The notes below the pieces were generated by a model. The model did no database searches. It was given only the letters and a program-made list of their open reading frames with translations, and was not told the origin of the DNA. Position numbers and translations under genes: made by a program. DNA of 59,405 bases from Helcococcus kunzii ATCC 51366 (lineage in GTDB: Bacteria; Bacillota; Clostridia; Tissierellales; Peptoniphilaceae): contig NZ_JH601088.1 of assembly GCF_000245755.1 (NCBI RefSeq), positions 1,299,192 through 1,358,596 of the forward strand, in the 5' to 3' direction. Below are positions 37,208 through 44,955 of the stretch, one piece after another; the stretch's first letter is position 1, and each line of letters opens with the position of its first letter.

Positions 37208-38795
37208 TTATCCCCCCTGGTTTATATGTTTCAGGATTAACTCCTTGTGGAATTCTCCAATTATTCATTGATATTCTAGATATCATTTTGCTTGCAACAT
37301 CAAATTGCCAAGTCCCAACATGTAAAAATCCTTTATTTTCTAAAAATCTAATTTGTTTTGGCGTAGCAAGACCAGCATCTCTACGTTTATTTAATTTATC
37401 TAACAGTAAATTCGCTTTACCTGCATTATCAATTGAGTCTGGTAGTATTCCATATTTTTCAAGTGCACTAATTTGTTTCTTACTTGCTGGAGCTATTTCC
37501 CAACCAAAGTTTGGTACATAATTTTCAATATCACTGTCTTGTATAGACATTTCAAATTGAATTGGGTCAACAAGTTTTCTCTTTCTTTTTCTCATTTCTT
37601 TAAGTTGTTCAGCTAAGGCTTGTTCTCTTTCTTGAATAACTTCTTCTATAGATTTAGCTTCTAATTCTTCTATATCAAATTCTTCATTTGGATTTTGTTC
37701 AGTCTTTTCATCCATCTTTTTTTGAACTTTTTCATTTGTAGTAATTAAATGTGAGGGTCTACATAAAGCGTGTCTTTCTGTATGCCATAGGAAATCTAAA
37801 AGTAGTACATGGTCTTTTCCAGGATATAGCCTTGTTCCTCTTCCCACCATTTGAGAATACAAGCTTCTTACTTTTGTAGGTCTAAGTACAACTACACAAT
37901 CAACAGATGGACAATCCCAGCCTTCAGTAAGTAACATAGAATTACATAAAACGTTATACTTTCCTTTATCAAAATCTGAAAGAATTTCTTCTCTATCTTT
38001 TGAATTACCGTTTACCTCTACTGCGTTAAATCCTGCATTATTTAGGAAATTTACCATTTTTTTTGACGTATCTATAAGTGGTAAAAATACTACAATCTTT
38101 CTATCTTTAGCAACATTCCACATCTCATTAGCTATTTGTTCTAAGTAAGGATCTAATGCATTTCCTAATTCACTTGCTTTGAAATCTCCCGCTTGTTGGG
38201 TAACACTTGATAAATCTAAATCAATAGGAATAGTTAATGCTTTTATCTTAGCTAAATATCCATCCTTTATTGCTTTAGGAAGAGAATATTCAAATGCTAG
38301 ACTTTCAAAAAATGCCCCAAGATTCTTCATATCTCCTCTATCCGGAGTAGCTGTAACACCTAATATTTTAGCTTTAGAAAAGTGATTTAACACTTTTTGG
38401 TAAGATTCACTCATTACATGATGAGCTTCATCAACAATAATAGTTCCAAAATAATCTGGAGAAAATTGCATCAAACGTTTTTCTCTCATTAATGTTTGCA
38501 CTGATCCAACAACCACTCTAAACCATGATCCTAAACTAGTTTCATTTGCTTTTTCAGTCGCTGTTTTTAATCCAGTAGATTTTTCTAACTTATCAGAAGC
38601 TTGCTCTAAAAGTTCTCCTCTATGAGCAAGAATTAAAACCCTGTCACCTTTTCTAACTCTTTCTTCTACAATTTTTGAGAAAACTATTGTTTTACCTGTA
38701 CCAGTAGGAAGAACAAGCAGAGTTTTATCTCTGCCCTCTTCCCATTCATTAAGCACTTTTTCTTTAGCTTCTTGCTGGTATGGTCTTAATTTCAT
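37197..38795 (-). CDS. DEAD/DEAH-box superfamily 2 helicase
   Basis: The start at 38795 (532 residues, beginning MKLRPYQQEAKEK) overlaps the DUF669 stop as TAATG. It has LPTGTGKT (motif I), VDEAHH (II), TATPDRGD (III) and QMVGRGTRLYPGKDH (VI). This helicase, DUF669, an AAA ATPase and a primase form the Sfi21-like replication module. It overlaps the primase gene by 11 bases. Confidence 0.93.
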   Translation of the reverse strand: MKLRPYQQEAKEKVLNEWEEGRDKTLLVLPTGTGKTIVFSKIVEERVRKGDRVLILAHRGELLEQASDKLEKSTGLKTATEKANETSLGSWFRVVVGSVQTLMREKRLMQFSPDYFGTIIVDEAHHVMSESYQKVLNHFSKAKILGVTATPDRGDMKNLGAFFESLAFEYSLPKAIKDGYLAKIKALTIPIDLDLSSVTQQAGDFKASELGNALDPYLEQIANEMWNVAKDRKIVVFLPLIDTSKKMVNFLNNAGFNAVEVNGNSKDREEILSDFDKGKYNVLCNSMLLTEGWDCPSVDCVVVLRPTKVRSLYSQMVGRGTRLYPGKDHVLLLDFLWHTERHALCRPSHLITTNEKVQKKMDEKTEQNPNEEFDIEELEAKSIEEVIQEREQALAEQLKEMRKRKRKLVDPIQFEMSIQDSDIENYVPNFGWEIAPASKKQISALEKYGILPDSIDNAGKANLLLDKLNKRRDAGLATPKQIRFLENKGFLHVGTWQFDVASKMISRISMNNWRIPQGVNPETYKPGGINEQ

Positions 38796-39220
38796 TAGAA
38801 TGTACCGCCAGTCCAACTAGCTTTCGCTTCAGGCTCTAAGAATTTTTTGACTTCATTGTATTTTTCACCATTCCACTCTCTATGAGAAATTGTTAGTCTG
38901 CCTGTTTTCCCTTGAGCAGCTGCCCAATTCATTCTTAAAGGTTCACCTTTTTGTTTTAGTCCAATAGAGATAAAGAATTCTGACAATTTCCATTCAGATT
39001 TTGTGTTTAAGAATAAATTTGTTTTTAACTTAACTTTATTATTTACTAATACATGTACTATTGCTTGAGGACAAGGTGCCATTTTTTCTGACCCATTAAA
39101 ATATGATTTTTCAATTTGTTCTACCTTAAAATCATAATCCCCTTCATCAAGTAAAATAAATTCACTTTCTTGACTAATTTCTTCATCCCAACCTAATGCT
39201 CTATCTTGTATATCTGCCAT
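38795..39220 (-). CDS. DUF669 family replication-module protein
   Basis: This 141-residue protein fits the DUF669 family (LDEGDYDFKVEQIEKSYFNGS...CPQAIVHVLV, SEWKLSEFFISIGLKQKGE). It lies between the AAA ATPase and helicase genes, as in Sfi21-type phages. A single-strand-binding-like role is commonly suspected but not proven. Confidence 0.85.
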   Translation of the reverse strand: MADIQDRALGWDEEISQESEFILLDEGDYDFKVEQIEKSYFNGSEKMAPCPQAIVHVLVNNKVKLKTNLFLNTKSEWKLSEFFISIGLKQKGEPLRMNWAAAQGKTGRLTISHREWNGEKYNEVKKFLEPEAKASWTGGTF

Positions 39221-39232
39221 TTTTAAATCCTC

Positions 39233-40375
39233 CTAAAGATTTTGTTCTTCTATAAATTTTCTAATTTGTTCAAATGCTCCTACTAAAACTTGGTCAATAA
39301 ATTCAGTAGGATAATTATTTATTCCTGTATCTTGAGGGAAATACCCTCTTAAAGTAACTGCCTTTTCTATTTGTTCAACACTAATTCCATGATGATTCAT
39401 CAAGTCTCTTAACGCATTATGTTTAACATGTATTTCATCTTTTTTAGTTCTATCAAATGGTATTCTAACTTGATCTGTATTTATCATTTCAAATTCATCT
39501 TCGGAAATTTCTCTAACTTTTTCTTTTGGTGGTAAATTTTCATTTATTTCTTCTATTACTTTTTCTGCTTTACTCCCGACTTCCACTTTTGTTGTTTCGT
39601 TATCGTTATTTGCATAAAATTTTTCTTTTTTCTCTTTACTAAAAATATGAGCAATCATTGAATAATCAAGTTCTAATTCATCAGATAAGTTATGTCTATT
39701 TTTTGCGTCATATGCTGGGTGGTTAGTAGTATGCATAACCCTTTGTTGACTTGTTCCTTTTCTTTTAGTTGTCATTCCATCTTTTATTGTTGTCACTTCG
39801 GTTTTGAAGTTTAAGAAAAGTAATAAGTCTGCCCATTCTTTTGTTAAAGATGATGTTTTTTTCTCTAACTTAAGTTCATATTTATCATATGACCCTAACT
39901 GATCTGGACTATCTACCTTCCTTTGTGTAGCGTGTGCAAGTAGCACTACATTAATTCCTTTATCTATAACATCTGACAATTTATTTAATAAGTCCTTTCC
40001 CCATACATCAGCCAAATGTTTATATCCTGCACCATAACCATAATCTTCAATATTTTTTACAAATTGTCCATTCGCATTTGGTCTACTAGCCACAACATAG
40101 GGCTTACACAAATATTCTTCCGCGTAATCTAGCGTATCTATTACTAATGTTTCGCATGGTTTTTCTTTGATAATCCAATCAATTTGTTGCAGCAATAACC
40201 CCCAGCTTGTAGGATTTTTTATTCTGTTTACATTCATATTATTTGTAGATCCTTCAAGGTCTATAAATAATGGATTTGGGAATTTACTCGCTAAAGTAGA
40301 CTTTCCAATTCCTTCAACACCATAAATTACTACTTTTTGCGCTTTAGCAATTTTACCTGAATTAATTTCAAACAT
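39233..40375 (-). CDS. AAA-24/RecA-like phage nucleotide-binding protein
   Basis: The protein has 380 residues. Walker A is GVEGIGKST (about residue 19) and the Walker B-like strand is TLVIDTLDYAE. The sequence VLLAHATQRKVDSPDQLGSYDKYELKLEKKT resembles phage ATPases that accompany DUF669 and act in recombination-dependent replication. It starts within the stop codon of the SMC-like gene. Confidence 0.85.
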   Translation of the reverse strand: MFEINSGKIAKAQKVVIYGVEGIGKSTLASKFPNPLFIDLEGSTNNMNVNRIKNPTSWGLLLQQIDWIIKEKPCETLVIDTLDYAEEYLCKPYVVASRPNANGQFVKNIEDYGYGAGYKHLADVWGKDLLNKLSDVIDKGINVVLLAHATQRKVDSPDQLGSYDKYELKLEKKTSSLTKEWADLLLFLNFKTEVTTIKDGMTTKRKGTSQQRVMHTTNHPAYDAKNRHNLSDELELDYSMIAHIFSKEKKEKFYANNDNETTKVEVGSKAEKVIEEINENLPPKEKVREISEDEFEMINTDQVRIPFDRTKKDEIHVKHNALRDLMNHHGISVEQIEKAVTLRGYFPQDTGINNYPTEFIDQVLVGAFEQIRKFIEEQNL

Positions 40376-41703
40376 TAAAATTCACCTTCCTTCCATTTTG
40401 GTTGCACATTTTGTACTTCTTTTTCTAAAATTTTGCCATCTTCTATAATTACAGAACACTCTTTGCCTTTGGATACTCTTGTTGCAATCACTTGTAACTC
40501 TTGTTTTTCTAGCCATTCTCCAAATTCTTTTAATGTATCTAAGTCCAATTGTTCAAGTTTATCCATAAGTACAAAACCACATTCTGGATTTAATGCTTTT
40601 ACAATTGAAGTAGCAACTACTAATTGTTCACTACCACTCATACCGTCCCATTTTTGACCATTAAATGTAAGTTCTCCATCTTCAATAAATAGTCCATTAA
40701 GTGGAAGTTTTGCATTTTTAAGTAAATTAGTTTTTTCATTTCTTAACCATTCTATTTTTTCTGTTAATTCGTCATATTGAATTTTATAATCGTTAGCTTC
40801 TTTTAATGCACGTTCTTTGTTTTTGTTATCTTCTACTTTTTGATTTATAATTTCAATATTATTTATTGAATTTACTATTTCTTCTGTAGATTCATCTTTC
40901 AGTTGGTCTACTGTTTTTTGACAATTAGCAATATTGACATCATATTCTTTTAGCATTGTCCCTGCTAAACCTCTATCATTTTTAAGTTTAGTTATTTGTT
41001 CTTCTAAGTCATTAATTCTTGCACTAATTAATTCATATTCTTTTTGTTTATTTTCTTTGCCTTTTAACAAATCTTGTAAATCATTTCTAATTTCTTGATT
41101 TTTTCCATTTCTAGCAAGTATTTCTTGTTGTTCTTTAATCAAATCTATAGCGGATATTTTTTCTTTTGGAACATCTTCATGTTCAATTAATTCTTCAGCA
41201 TATTTTTTCTTTTGGTCTGCGATTCTTCCAATTTCATATCGTTCGTTATAAGTTTTTTGTTCTTTATTTAATAACTCCTGGAATTCTTCTTCTAAACCAA
41301 TTAAACCTAAGAGCATTCTTCCTTTTTCTAAATTACTTGCTTCCATAAATTTTGGAATATCTAACGCAAATGTAGAAATAAAACTATCCAGTAATTGTTG
41401 TCCAGCCTTTTCACCATTAGGATCAGTTATTTTTAAATCACTATTCTTACCTTTTCTTTCAACAATTAATCCATTAGATAAAGTGATTTTTAAGTATGGA
41501 TCTACAACCGATTCATCATTCTTTGGATTAGAAGGTTTATATCTGTTCCCGCCTAAAGTCCATGCAATGCTATCTAGTACACTTGATTTACCTTGTCTAT
41601 TATTTCCTCCAATTATTGTTAAGCCTTCCTTTGTTGGCTCTAATTGGACAGCCTTTATTCTTTTTACATTTTCTAGTTCTAAGCTATTTATTTTTATTGA
41701 CAT
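40375..41703 (-). CDS. SMC/SbcC-like recombination ATPase
   Basis: The protein has 442 residues. N-terminal Walker A is GGNNRQGKSS (about 33), there are central coiled-coil arms (about 150-320), and the C-terminal lobe has a degenerate ABC signature (MSGSEQLVVATSIVKAL) and Walker B (GFVLMDKLEQLD). It resembles short RecF/SbcC-type phage ATPases. It heads the replication module. Confidence 0.88.
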   Translation of the reverse strand: MSIKINSLELENVKRIKAVQLEPTKEGLTIIGGNNRQGKSSVLDSIAWTLGGNRYKPSNPKNDESVVDPYLKITLSNGLIVERKGKNSDLKITDPNGEKAGQQLLDSFISTFALDIPKFMEASNLEKGRMLLGLIGLEEEFQELLNKEQKTYNERYEIGRIADQKKKYAEELIEHEDVPKEKISAIDLIKEQQEILARNGKNQEIRNDLQDLLKGKENKQKEYELISARINDLEEQITKLKNDRGLAGTMLKEYDVNIANCQKTVDQLKDESTEEIVNSINNIEIINQKVEDNKNKERALKEANDYKIQYDELTEKIEWLRNEKTNLLKNAKLPLNGLFIEDGELTFNGQKWDGMSGSEQLVVATSIVKALNPECGFVLMDKLEQLDLDTLKEFGEWLEKQELQVIATRVSKGKECSVIIEDGKILEKEVQNVQPKWKEGEF

Positions 41704-41713
41704 ATTTTTCTCC

Positions 41714-41914
41714 TTAATCTTCTACTACGACAACATTGTCAATAGCCCAGTCCATTATCATTTCAGATATTTCTCCAATATTTCTACCTGTTTCATCTGC
41801 TAAATCTTTTATTCTTTCGTATGTTTCTTCTGAAACTCTTACTTGTCTACCATGTCTGATTGTGTATGTCTTAATTTTTCTAATCGTTAATTTTTCTGTT
41901 CGTAAATTTTGCAT
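41714..41914 (-). CDS. Ribbon-helix-helix regulator (Arc/CopG-like)
   Basis: The 66-residue protein has a short beta strand (RQVRVSEETYERIKDLADETG) followed by two helices, the ribbon-helix-helix pattern. It precedes the SMC-like gene by 10 bases and may control the replication operon. Confidence 0.65.
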   Translation of the reverse strand: MQNLRTEKLTIRKIKTYTIRHGRQVRVSEETYERIKDLADETGRNIGEISEMIMDWAIDNVVVVED

Positions 41915-41941
41915 TTCTTTCTCCTTAATTATTATTTGTGA

Positions 41942-42085
41942 TATAATTAAGTAAATAAGGTGTGAACTTATTTACTTTCTGATAGACCAAGGTGATAGGC
42001 TACCACCTACGCAAAAACCTGGTCATAAATGGACTAAAAAATAATTTTTTTGGACTAGAGTTACAGCTCTAGTTCTTTTTTATTT
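41942..42085 (+). ncRNA. Candidate rightward small RNA with own promoter and terminator
   Basis: TATAAT at 41942-41947, then an inverted repeat GTAAATAAG/CTTATTTAC (41951-41975), a second helix GACCA (41985-41989)/TGGTC (42020-42024) enclosing AGGTG/CACCT, and a textbook terminator ACTAGAG-ttacag-CTCTAGT with TCTTTTTT (42054-42080). No frame of note is present. It runs opposite to the early operon and covers the gap between two of its genes. No convincing -35 box was found. Confidence 0.5.
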
Positions 42086-42197
42086 CAATTCTCTTTTTTG
42101 AAAAACAAAATGATTTTCCAAAAAGATCTATTTGCAACCAACTTTCTACATACATTTTTCCGTTTTCTATATATTTAGTAATATAATGTTTTATCAT
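42069..42197 (-). CDS. Small phage protein (42 residues)
   Basis: The ATG at 42197 follows GGGGAGATAGAG. The peptide, starting MIKHYITKYIENGKM and ending in a basic tail, matches a type of short protein often seen in early regions of Firmicute phages. Function is unknown. Its last codons lie in the terminator of the opposite small RNA. Confidence 0.6.
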   Translation of the reverse strand: MIKHYITKYIENGKMYVESWLQIDLFGKSFCFSKKRIEIKKN

Positions 42198-42200
42198 TCT

Positions 42201-42362
42201 CTATCTCCCCATTACAATATATAAAAGCCACATGCCTGCGATTATCCAACCCCATAGTGCAAAACCTGCAGCAATGGCTGTTGCGTAAATAAATACATTT
42301 TGGATTGTGTCAATTGTTTTATTTTTCTTTTTTCTTTCTAATGATCTTTTTTTATAATCCAT
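42201..42362 (-). CDS. Small single-span membrane protein (53 residues)
   Basis: The ATG at 42362 follows AAGGATAAAA. A basic N-terminus (MDYKKRSLERKKKNK) is followed by a hydrophobic helix (VFIYATAIAAGFALWGWIIAG). Position in the early operon; unknown function. Confidence 0.6.
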   Translation of the reverse strand: MDYKKRSLERKKKNKTIDTIQNVFIYATAIAAGFALWGWIIAGMWLLYIVMGR

Positions 42363-42371
42363 TTTTTATCC

Positions 42372-42653
42372 TTATAACATTTCTTTAACTTGCTTTAAAC
42401 TTTCAAATGTAGAATTTATATAATCCTCTAATTGTTTATTTCTAACTCTTAATTCCTGATTTTCTTTATTGAGTCGTCGTATTTCAAAATTTGCGTTATA
42501 ATCTTTGTTTAATCTCCTTTGACATTCTTCTAAATCATATTTAGCACCAGGCAAATTTAACCTACTAATTAATCCTTGTTTTTCATAATTAATTATTGTC
42601 TGAGAAGTTTTCCCAAGCCTTAATGCTAATTCGCTTTGAGATACTATAATCAT
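42372..42653 (-). CDS. MerR/excisionase-like helix-turn-helix protein
   Basis: The 93-residue protein has an N-terminal winged-helix-type segment (SQSELALRLGKTSQTIINYEKQGLI), then a C-terminal coiled coil. It resembles small phage regulators or excisionases. It is divergent from the DUF2513 gene across a shared palindromic promoter region. Confidence 0.65.
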   Translation of the reverse strand: MIIVSQSELALRLGKTSQTIINYEKQGLISRLNLPGAKYDLEECQRRLNKDYNANFEIRRLNKENQELRVRNKQLEDYINSTFESLKQVKEML

Positions 42654-42690
42654 GATTTTTCCTTTCTTTTAATTATTTATAATCTCCTGA

Positions 42691-42718
42691 TATAATTAAT
42701 TTATGGTGTTGCAACACC
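42691..42718 (+). promoter_or_regulatory. Promoter and palindromic operator of the DUF2513 gene
   Basis: TATAAT at 42691-42696 is followed by the perfect palindrome GGTGTTGCAACACC (42705-42718), whose centre lies 15.5 bases past the -10 box. The related site at 43767-43782 has identical spacing. Confidence 0.6.
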
Positions 42719-42744
42719 TAATAATTATGAAAGGAGGTTATGCT

Positions 42745-43095
42745 ATGAAACTTAATTTTGATAGGGTAAGATTTCTACTTCTAGATATTGAAGAAAATAT
42801 TCCATTAAATCATTTTAAGGAATTTAATTCTCAAGAATCCGAAGACGATGTATATACTCTCAAAAAGCTAATAGAAGCTGGTTTTATTAATGCAACTGTT
42901 TCAAATTTCATGGATGGCAACACGACTATATACGTAAAAGAACTTACATATAATGGTCACGAGTTCTTGAATAATATTAGAAATCCAAAAGCTGTAGAAC
43001 ATACAAAAAATGTTCTAAAAGAAATTGGATCTGCTTCTCTTCAAATAATGTCTCAAGTAGCTAGTGAATTTATGATGAAACAGCTTGGACTTTAA
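42745..43095 (+). CDS. DUF2513 family phage protein
   Basis: The start at 42745 (116 residues, beginning MKLNFDRVRFLLLDIEEN) follows GAAAGGAGG. It fits DUF2513, a small winged-helix-like family common in Firmicute prophages (GHEFLNNIRNP, A-x-x-x-x-K-x-x-L...). It is encoded against the early operon. Its 3' end overlaps the convergent 57-residue gene by 26 bases. Function is unknown. Confidence 0.75.
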   Translation: MKLNFDRVRFLLLDIEENIPLNHFKEFNSQESEDDVYTLKKLIEAGFINATVSNFMDGNTTIYVKELTYNGHEFLNNIRNPKAVEHTKNVLKEIGSASLQIMSQVASEFMMKQLGL

Positions 43096-43243
43096 TATCT
43101 TTCTTTGGTATATCTAATTCAAGATATAACTTTTTATTAAATGGAGTAGCTTCTATCTTATATCCAACAATATTTGGTATTGGCTCTCCATTTACTTTTA
43201 ATTCAAATTTTTCCTTAGTGTCTATTAATTCAAATTTTTCCAT
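43070..43243 (-). CDS. Small phage protein (57 residues), paralogue of the 44368 product
   Basis: The ATG at 43243 follows AAAGGAGACCAAC. The product (MEKFELIDTKEKFELKVNGEP...) resembles the 64-residue protein at 44368-44562 in length and pattern (ME..E...F.(L/V)KV.G...N....IE). It overlaps the end of the DUF2513 gene. Confidence 0.65.
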   Translation of the reverse strand: MEKFELIDTKEKFELKVNGEPIPNIVGYKIEATPFNKKLYLELDIPKKDIKVQAVSS

Positions 43244-43283
43244 GTTGGTCTCCTTTGTTAATTGTGGTTGTTTTGTTACTTTT

Positions 43284-43297
43284 TACGGAAAACCGTA
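43284..43297. promoter_or_regulatory. Second repressor operator copy
   Basis: TACGGAAAACCGTA is the exact reverse complement of the operator at 44857-44870. It lies two bases after a Cro-like gene and 41 bases before the next start codon. No promoter is obvious around it. Confidence 0.6.
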
Positions 43298-43298
43298 T

Positions 43299-43511
43299 TT
43301 ACTTAGCAAAAAAAATAATATCTATATCTTTAGGATTAATTTTTAAACCTTTTATCGATTTTTCAATTTCATCTTGTTTGAATGGTAATCTACTATTAAG
43401 TCTATCCTGTAAACTAGTATACGAAATACCTATATAATCAGCATAATTATCTAATGTTCCAAAATGTTCTCTTATTAATCCTCTAAGTTTATTATAATTA
43501 TAAACTGGCAT
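43299..43511 (-). CDS. Cro/DUF739-like DNA-binding protein
   Basis: The 70-residue protein has a helix-turn-helix (GLIREHFGTLDNYADYIGISYTSLQDRLNSR), as in small phage Cro-like or DUF739 proteins. It has a strong GGAGAGGAAA site. It is a candidate antagonist of the XRE repressor. Confidence 0.7.
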   Translation of the reverse strand: MPVYNYNKLRGLIREHFGTLDNYADYIGISYTSLQDRLNSRLPFKQDEIEKSIKGLKINPKDIDIIFFAK

Positions 43512-43525
43512 TTCCTCTCCTTTCT

Positions 43526-43708
43526 TTAATCTATAATTTGATAATTTTTCAAAGCAAAATCTATTAATTCAGCACAAACATACTTAACAGGCATGTTAAT
43601 TTTCGCTAATATATCTTTGATTTTTTCTGTTAGATCATCTGGGATTCTTATTGCAGTATCATTAGCTCCCCAGTCTTTTGTTTTCTTTAATATTAATTTT
43701 TCGTTCAT
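43526..43708 (-). CDS. Small ribbon-helix-helix-like protein (60 residues)
   Basis: The segment TAIRIPDDLTEKIKDILAKINMPVKYVCAELIDFAL fits a ribbon-helix-helix fold. It is divergent from the rightward gene at 43808 across a palindromic promoter region, so it could bind that site. Confidence 0.6.
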   Translation of the reverse strand: MNEKLILKKTKDWGANDTAIRIPDDLTEKIKDILAKINMPVKYVCAELIDFALKNYQIID

Positions 43709-43753
43709 TGTTTTTCCTTTCTAAATTTTAGGTATATATTTAATCTCCTTTGA

Positions 43754-43782
43754 TATAATTTATATATAGTGTTACACCACTA
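43754..43782 (+). promoter_or_regulatory. Promoter and operator of the 43808 gene
   Basis: TATAAT at 43754-43759 and the interrupted palindrome TAGTG-ttacac-CACTA at 43767-43782, centred 15.5 bases past the -10 box, as upstream of the DUF2513 gene. Bases around both sites align closely (GTGTT-x-CA core, GAAAGGAG downstream). Confidence 0.6.
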
Positions 43783-43807
43783 AATATATATGAAAGGAGA
43801 ATAATTT

Positions 43808-44371
43808 ATGTCAGCAAAATCTTTTATTGACAGACTTGGCATCAAAGCATTAGTCCAAAAGCAAAATGGCACCACTTTTGAAACAACGGTTTTACCAAAT
43901 AAAGATGACAAGTCACAAGAAAAGTTTCTAATGCTATATGTTGGTACTGATATTGAGTCTTCAGATAAAGTGATATTACCCGATGGAAAACAAGTCACAA
44001 TCCAAGAAGTAGAAACTCAATATTGGCATAGGCAGCCAAGTGTTCTTCATGCTTATTATGATCGTTCACCAGAAAAATCAAATCAAATCTTTAACATCAA
44101 TAGCGTTTCAAATTCTAACATTGGTAATTACAATACAGTTAATATAGGTTTAACTTTTGAAGAGATTAGAAATCTAATTAATGAAAACTCAAATATTAAT
44201 GACAGGGAATCATTAAATGAGCTAGTAAACGAATTAGAAAATATTACTAATAATTCTAAAGAACTTAAACCAGGTATATTTGCAAAATTTGCAAATACTC
44301 TACAAAAAAATTCCTGGATATCTGGACCACTTGGCCAAATATTAGTATCGTATATTACTAAACAATTTTAA
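43808..44371 (+). CDS. Prophage cargo protein of unknown function (187 residues)
   Basis: N-terminal domain (1-95) contains MLYVGTDIESSDKVILPDGKQVTIQEVETQYWHRQ. A low-complexity linker follows (NQIFNINSVSNSNIGNYNTVNIG), of the Asn-rich type that joins modules in several defence-associated proteins, then a helical tail. Its own promoter and operator, and orientation against the early operon, mark it as a moron. Function is unknown; it overlaps the convergent gene by 4 bases. Confidence 0.65.
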   Translation: MSAKSFIDRLGIKALVQKQNGTTFETTVLPNKDDKSQEKFLMLYVGTDIESSDKVILPDGKQVTIQEVETQYWHRQPSVLHAYYDRSPEKSNQIFNINSVSNSNIGNYNTVNIGLTFEEIRNLINENSNINDRESLNELVNELENITNNSKELKPGIFAKFANTLQKNSWISGPLGQILVSYITKQF

Positions 44372-44562
44372 TTATTATCAGCACCTGCCCCAGCAGGTGC
44401 TGAGTAATTTATTAATCCATTATGATAGAATTGAAATTCCATCTGTACACTTGTAATTGATTCTTGATTTTCTATATTACACATTCTCAAATTATTCAAT
44501 TTCTTACCGTCTACTTTTACTTGAAACTCATCATTATTGATAAATATTTCTATATTTTCCAT
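44368..44562 (-). CDS. Small phage protein (64 residues), paralogue of the 43070 product
   Basis: The ATG follows TTAAGGAGGGGAA. The product starts MENIEIFINNDEFQVKVDGKK and ends in an Ala/Gly/Asn tail. It is similar in pattern to the 57-residue protein at 43070-43243, and likewise convergent with a rightward gene. Confidence 0.65.
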   Translation of the reverse strand: MENIEIFINNDEFQVKVDGKKLNNLRMCNIENQESITSVQMEFQFYHNGLINYSAPAGAGADNN

Positions 44563-44571
44563 TTCCCCTCC

Positions 44572-44658
44572 TTAAAAAATTCTAATTAATATACTAATCA
44601 AATTTAACACGATCAATATATATAGTAACTTTCTAATTGTTTTTTCTGTGTTTTTCAT
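44572..44658 (-). CDS. Possible 28-residue membrane peptide
   Basis: The ATG at 44658 opens a frame MKNTEKTIRKLLYILIVL... that is one hydrophobic helix and stops exactly in the ribosome site of the next gene. There is no clear ribosome site of its own, so translation would depend on coupling. Confidence 0.35.
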   Translation of the reverse strand: MKNTEKTIRKLLYILIVLNLISILIRIF

Positions 44659-44792
44659 ATATAATTACAAGTGAGATAGTTAAGGCTTATCGCCCTAACT
44701 TATCTACTATTTTTGAGATGATGTCAATCACTTTTTCAATTATCATCAGTATCGTTAGTACTATGATTAATTTGTGATTGTCATCTTTTTTT
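44637..44792 (+). ncRNA. Candidate antisense RNA over the 43-residue membrane peptide gene
   Basis: TTGTTT (44637-44642), 17 bases, and TATAAT (44660-44665) form a good rightward promoter. The predicted RNA pairs with the leftward peptide mRNA. It can end at a stem GATGA/CAATCAC with GTGATTG/TCATC (44717-44785) followed by seven T. The layout is like a type I toxin-antitoxin pair, but the stem also lies in coding DNA and may be accidental. Confidence 0.35.
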
Positions 44793-44818
44793 ATATCTCT
44801 TTTCCGTTTTCTTCTCAC
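44687..44818 (-). CDS. First leftward early gene: 43-residue basic membrane peptide
   Basis: GTG start at 44818 behind AAAGGGGG, 33 bases downstream of the early promoter. A basic N-terminus (RRKRKRDIKKDD) precedes a hydrophobic helix (KLIIVLTILMIIEKVIDIIS). Small phage peptides of this form occur at the head of early operons. A toxin-like role is possible but untested. Confidence 0.6.
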   Translation of the reverse strand: MRRKRKRDIKKDDNHKLIIVLTILMIIEKVIDIISKIVDKLGR

Positions 44819-44850
44819 TTGTTTACCCCCTTTCCTTAACTTCTGATTTT

Positions 44851-44879
44851 ATTATATACGGTTTTCCGTATTAAGTCAA
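44851..44879 (-). promoter_or_regulatory. Leftward early promoter with repressor operator in the spacer
   Basis: On the minus strand TTGACT (44874-44879) and TATAAT (44851-44856) are 17 bases apart. The perfect inverted repeat TACGGTTTTCCGTA (44857-44870) fills the spacer. A repressor bound there would exclude RNA polymerase. The same operator recurs at 43284-43297. Confidence 0.8.
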
Positions 44880-44908
44880 GTCTTTTTTTTATATTTTATA
44901 AAGTTTTC

Positions 44909-44937
44909 TTGACAAATAAAACGGAATTCTTTATAAT
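44909..44937 (+). promoter_or_regulatory. Repressor gene promoter
   Basis: TTGACA (44909-44914), 17 bases and TATAAT (44932-44937) lead to an AGGAGGG site. The spacer holds one operator half site (ACGG at 44921), so weak autoregulation is conceivable. Confidence 0.75.
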
Positions 44938-44955
44938 TCAATTGAGGAGGGAAAA

